Source: CAIPFQ01 sp035480615
GTDB taxonomy: Bacteria; Chlamydiota; Chlamydiia; Chlamydiales; SM23-39
Assembly: GCA_035480615.1 (NCBI GenBank)
Contig: DATIHO010000052.1
Coordinates: forward strand, 1-15,498
DNA length: 15,498 bases
Direction of reading: 5' to 3'
Shown here piece after piece: positions 15,320 through 15,498 of the stretch. The notes under the pieces are model-generated. The model saw only the letters and a program-made list of their open reading frames with translations. It had not been told where the DNA came from and made no database searches. Numbering within the stretch: position 1 is the stretch's first letter; each line of letters starts with the position of its first letter. Position numbers and translations under genes: made by a program.

Positions 15320-15498
15320 ATGCAGCTTTTCGAATGTCTCCAAAGTATCCCTGACCCCCGTAAAAAGCGTGGGGTTCGCCACCCATTTCAACCCGTGTTA
15401 AAGTTCGTCCTATTGGGATTTACCTGCCGGCTCGTAGCCATTGAACACATGGTCTCTTTCTTCAAGCCCATCTGGAGCCAACTCAAAGGCGCTTTAGG
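15320..15498 (+). mobile_element. ISAs1-family transposase, N-terminal fragment (continues past the window)
   Basis: An open frame from ATG 15320, behind AAGGAA, to the window end, giving 59 residues. It begins MQLFECLQSIPDPRKKRGVRHPF, the recognisable start of the N-terminal domain associated with DDE transposases of ISAs1-family elements (the IPDPR-x-x-RG-x-RHP pattern), followed by VLLGFTCRLVAIEHMVSFF. The catalytic DDE residues would lie further on and cannot be checked, so intact or decayed status is unknown. Its position right after the last glycan gene marks the edge of the cluster as a site of insertion, consistent with other lesions in the region. Confidence 0.8.

Overview
This window is a surface-polysaccharide (O-antigen or capsule type) biosynthesis locus from a Gram-negative bacterium. 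The gene content supports this: GDP-mannose 4,6-dehydratase, an MsbA/PglK-like ABC exporter, two family 2 glycosyltransferases, a TIGR04372-like putative glycosyltransferase, four SAM methyltransferases and several sugar-modifying oxidoreductases and thiamine-diphosphate (TPP) enzymes. Base composition is moderately A+T-rich. Environmental Chlamydiota or Legionellales are my best guesses for the host, but no marker gene here decides the taxon.

Layout. (1) 1-4151, plus strand: a GDP-mannose dehydratase gene that lacks its Rossmann glycine loop, a 239-bp gap filled by a near-perfect long inverted repeat, a one-gene ABC exporter, and a glycosyltransferase overlapping it. (2) 4232-6015, plus strand: an acetolactate-synthase-like TPP enzyme whose frame is broken inside a run of ten G residues. 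(3) 6023-7708, minus strand: an FkbM methyltransferase and a short-chain dehydrogenase, forming an inverted module that converges on the TPP gene with a 7-bp gap. (4) 7842-15226, plus strand: a tightly packed probable operon of zinc alcohol dehydrogenase, E1-alpha and E1-beta TPP enzyme subunits, a methyltransferase frameshifted in a short GA repeat, a putative glycosyltransferase, two paralogous methyltransferases and a second glycosyltransferase related to the first. (5) 15227-15498: the left part of an ISAs1-family insertion sequence, cut by the window edge.

How the genes may work together (inference). GDP-mannose dehydratase makes a 4-keto sugar nucleotide. A YerE-type acetolactate-synthase homologue can add a two-carbon unit from pyruvate to a 4-keto sugar, as in yersiniose synthesis. 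With the E1-alpha/beta pair (no E2 or E3 beside it), an alcohol dehydrogenase and a short-chain dehydrogenase, the locus could make a branched or higher-carbon sugar that is then methylated, assembled by the glycosyltransferases and flipped by the ABC protein. Three genes carry lesions (a deletion, a G10 frameshift, a GA-repeat frameshift), so the locus is either switching by repeat slippage or decaying.

No tRNA, rRNA, CRISPR array or convincing intrinsic terminator was seen.
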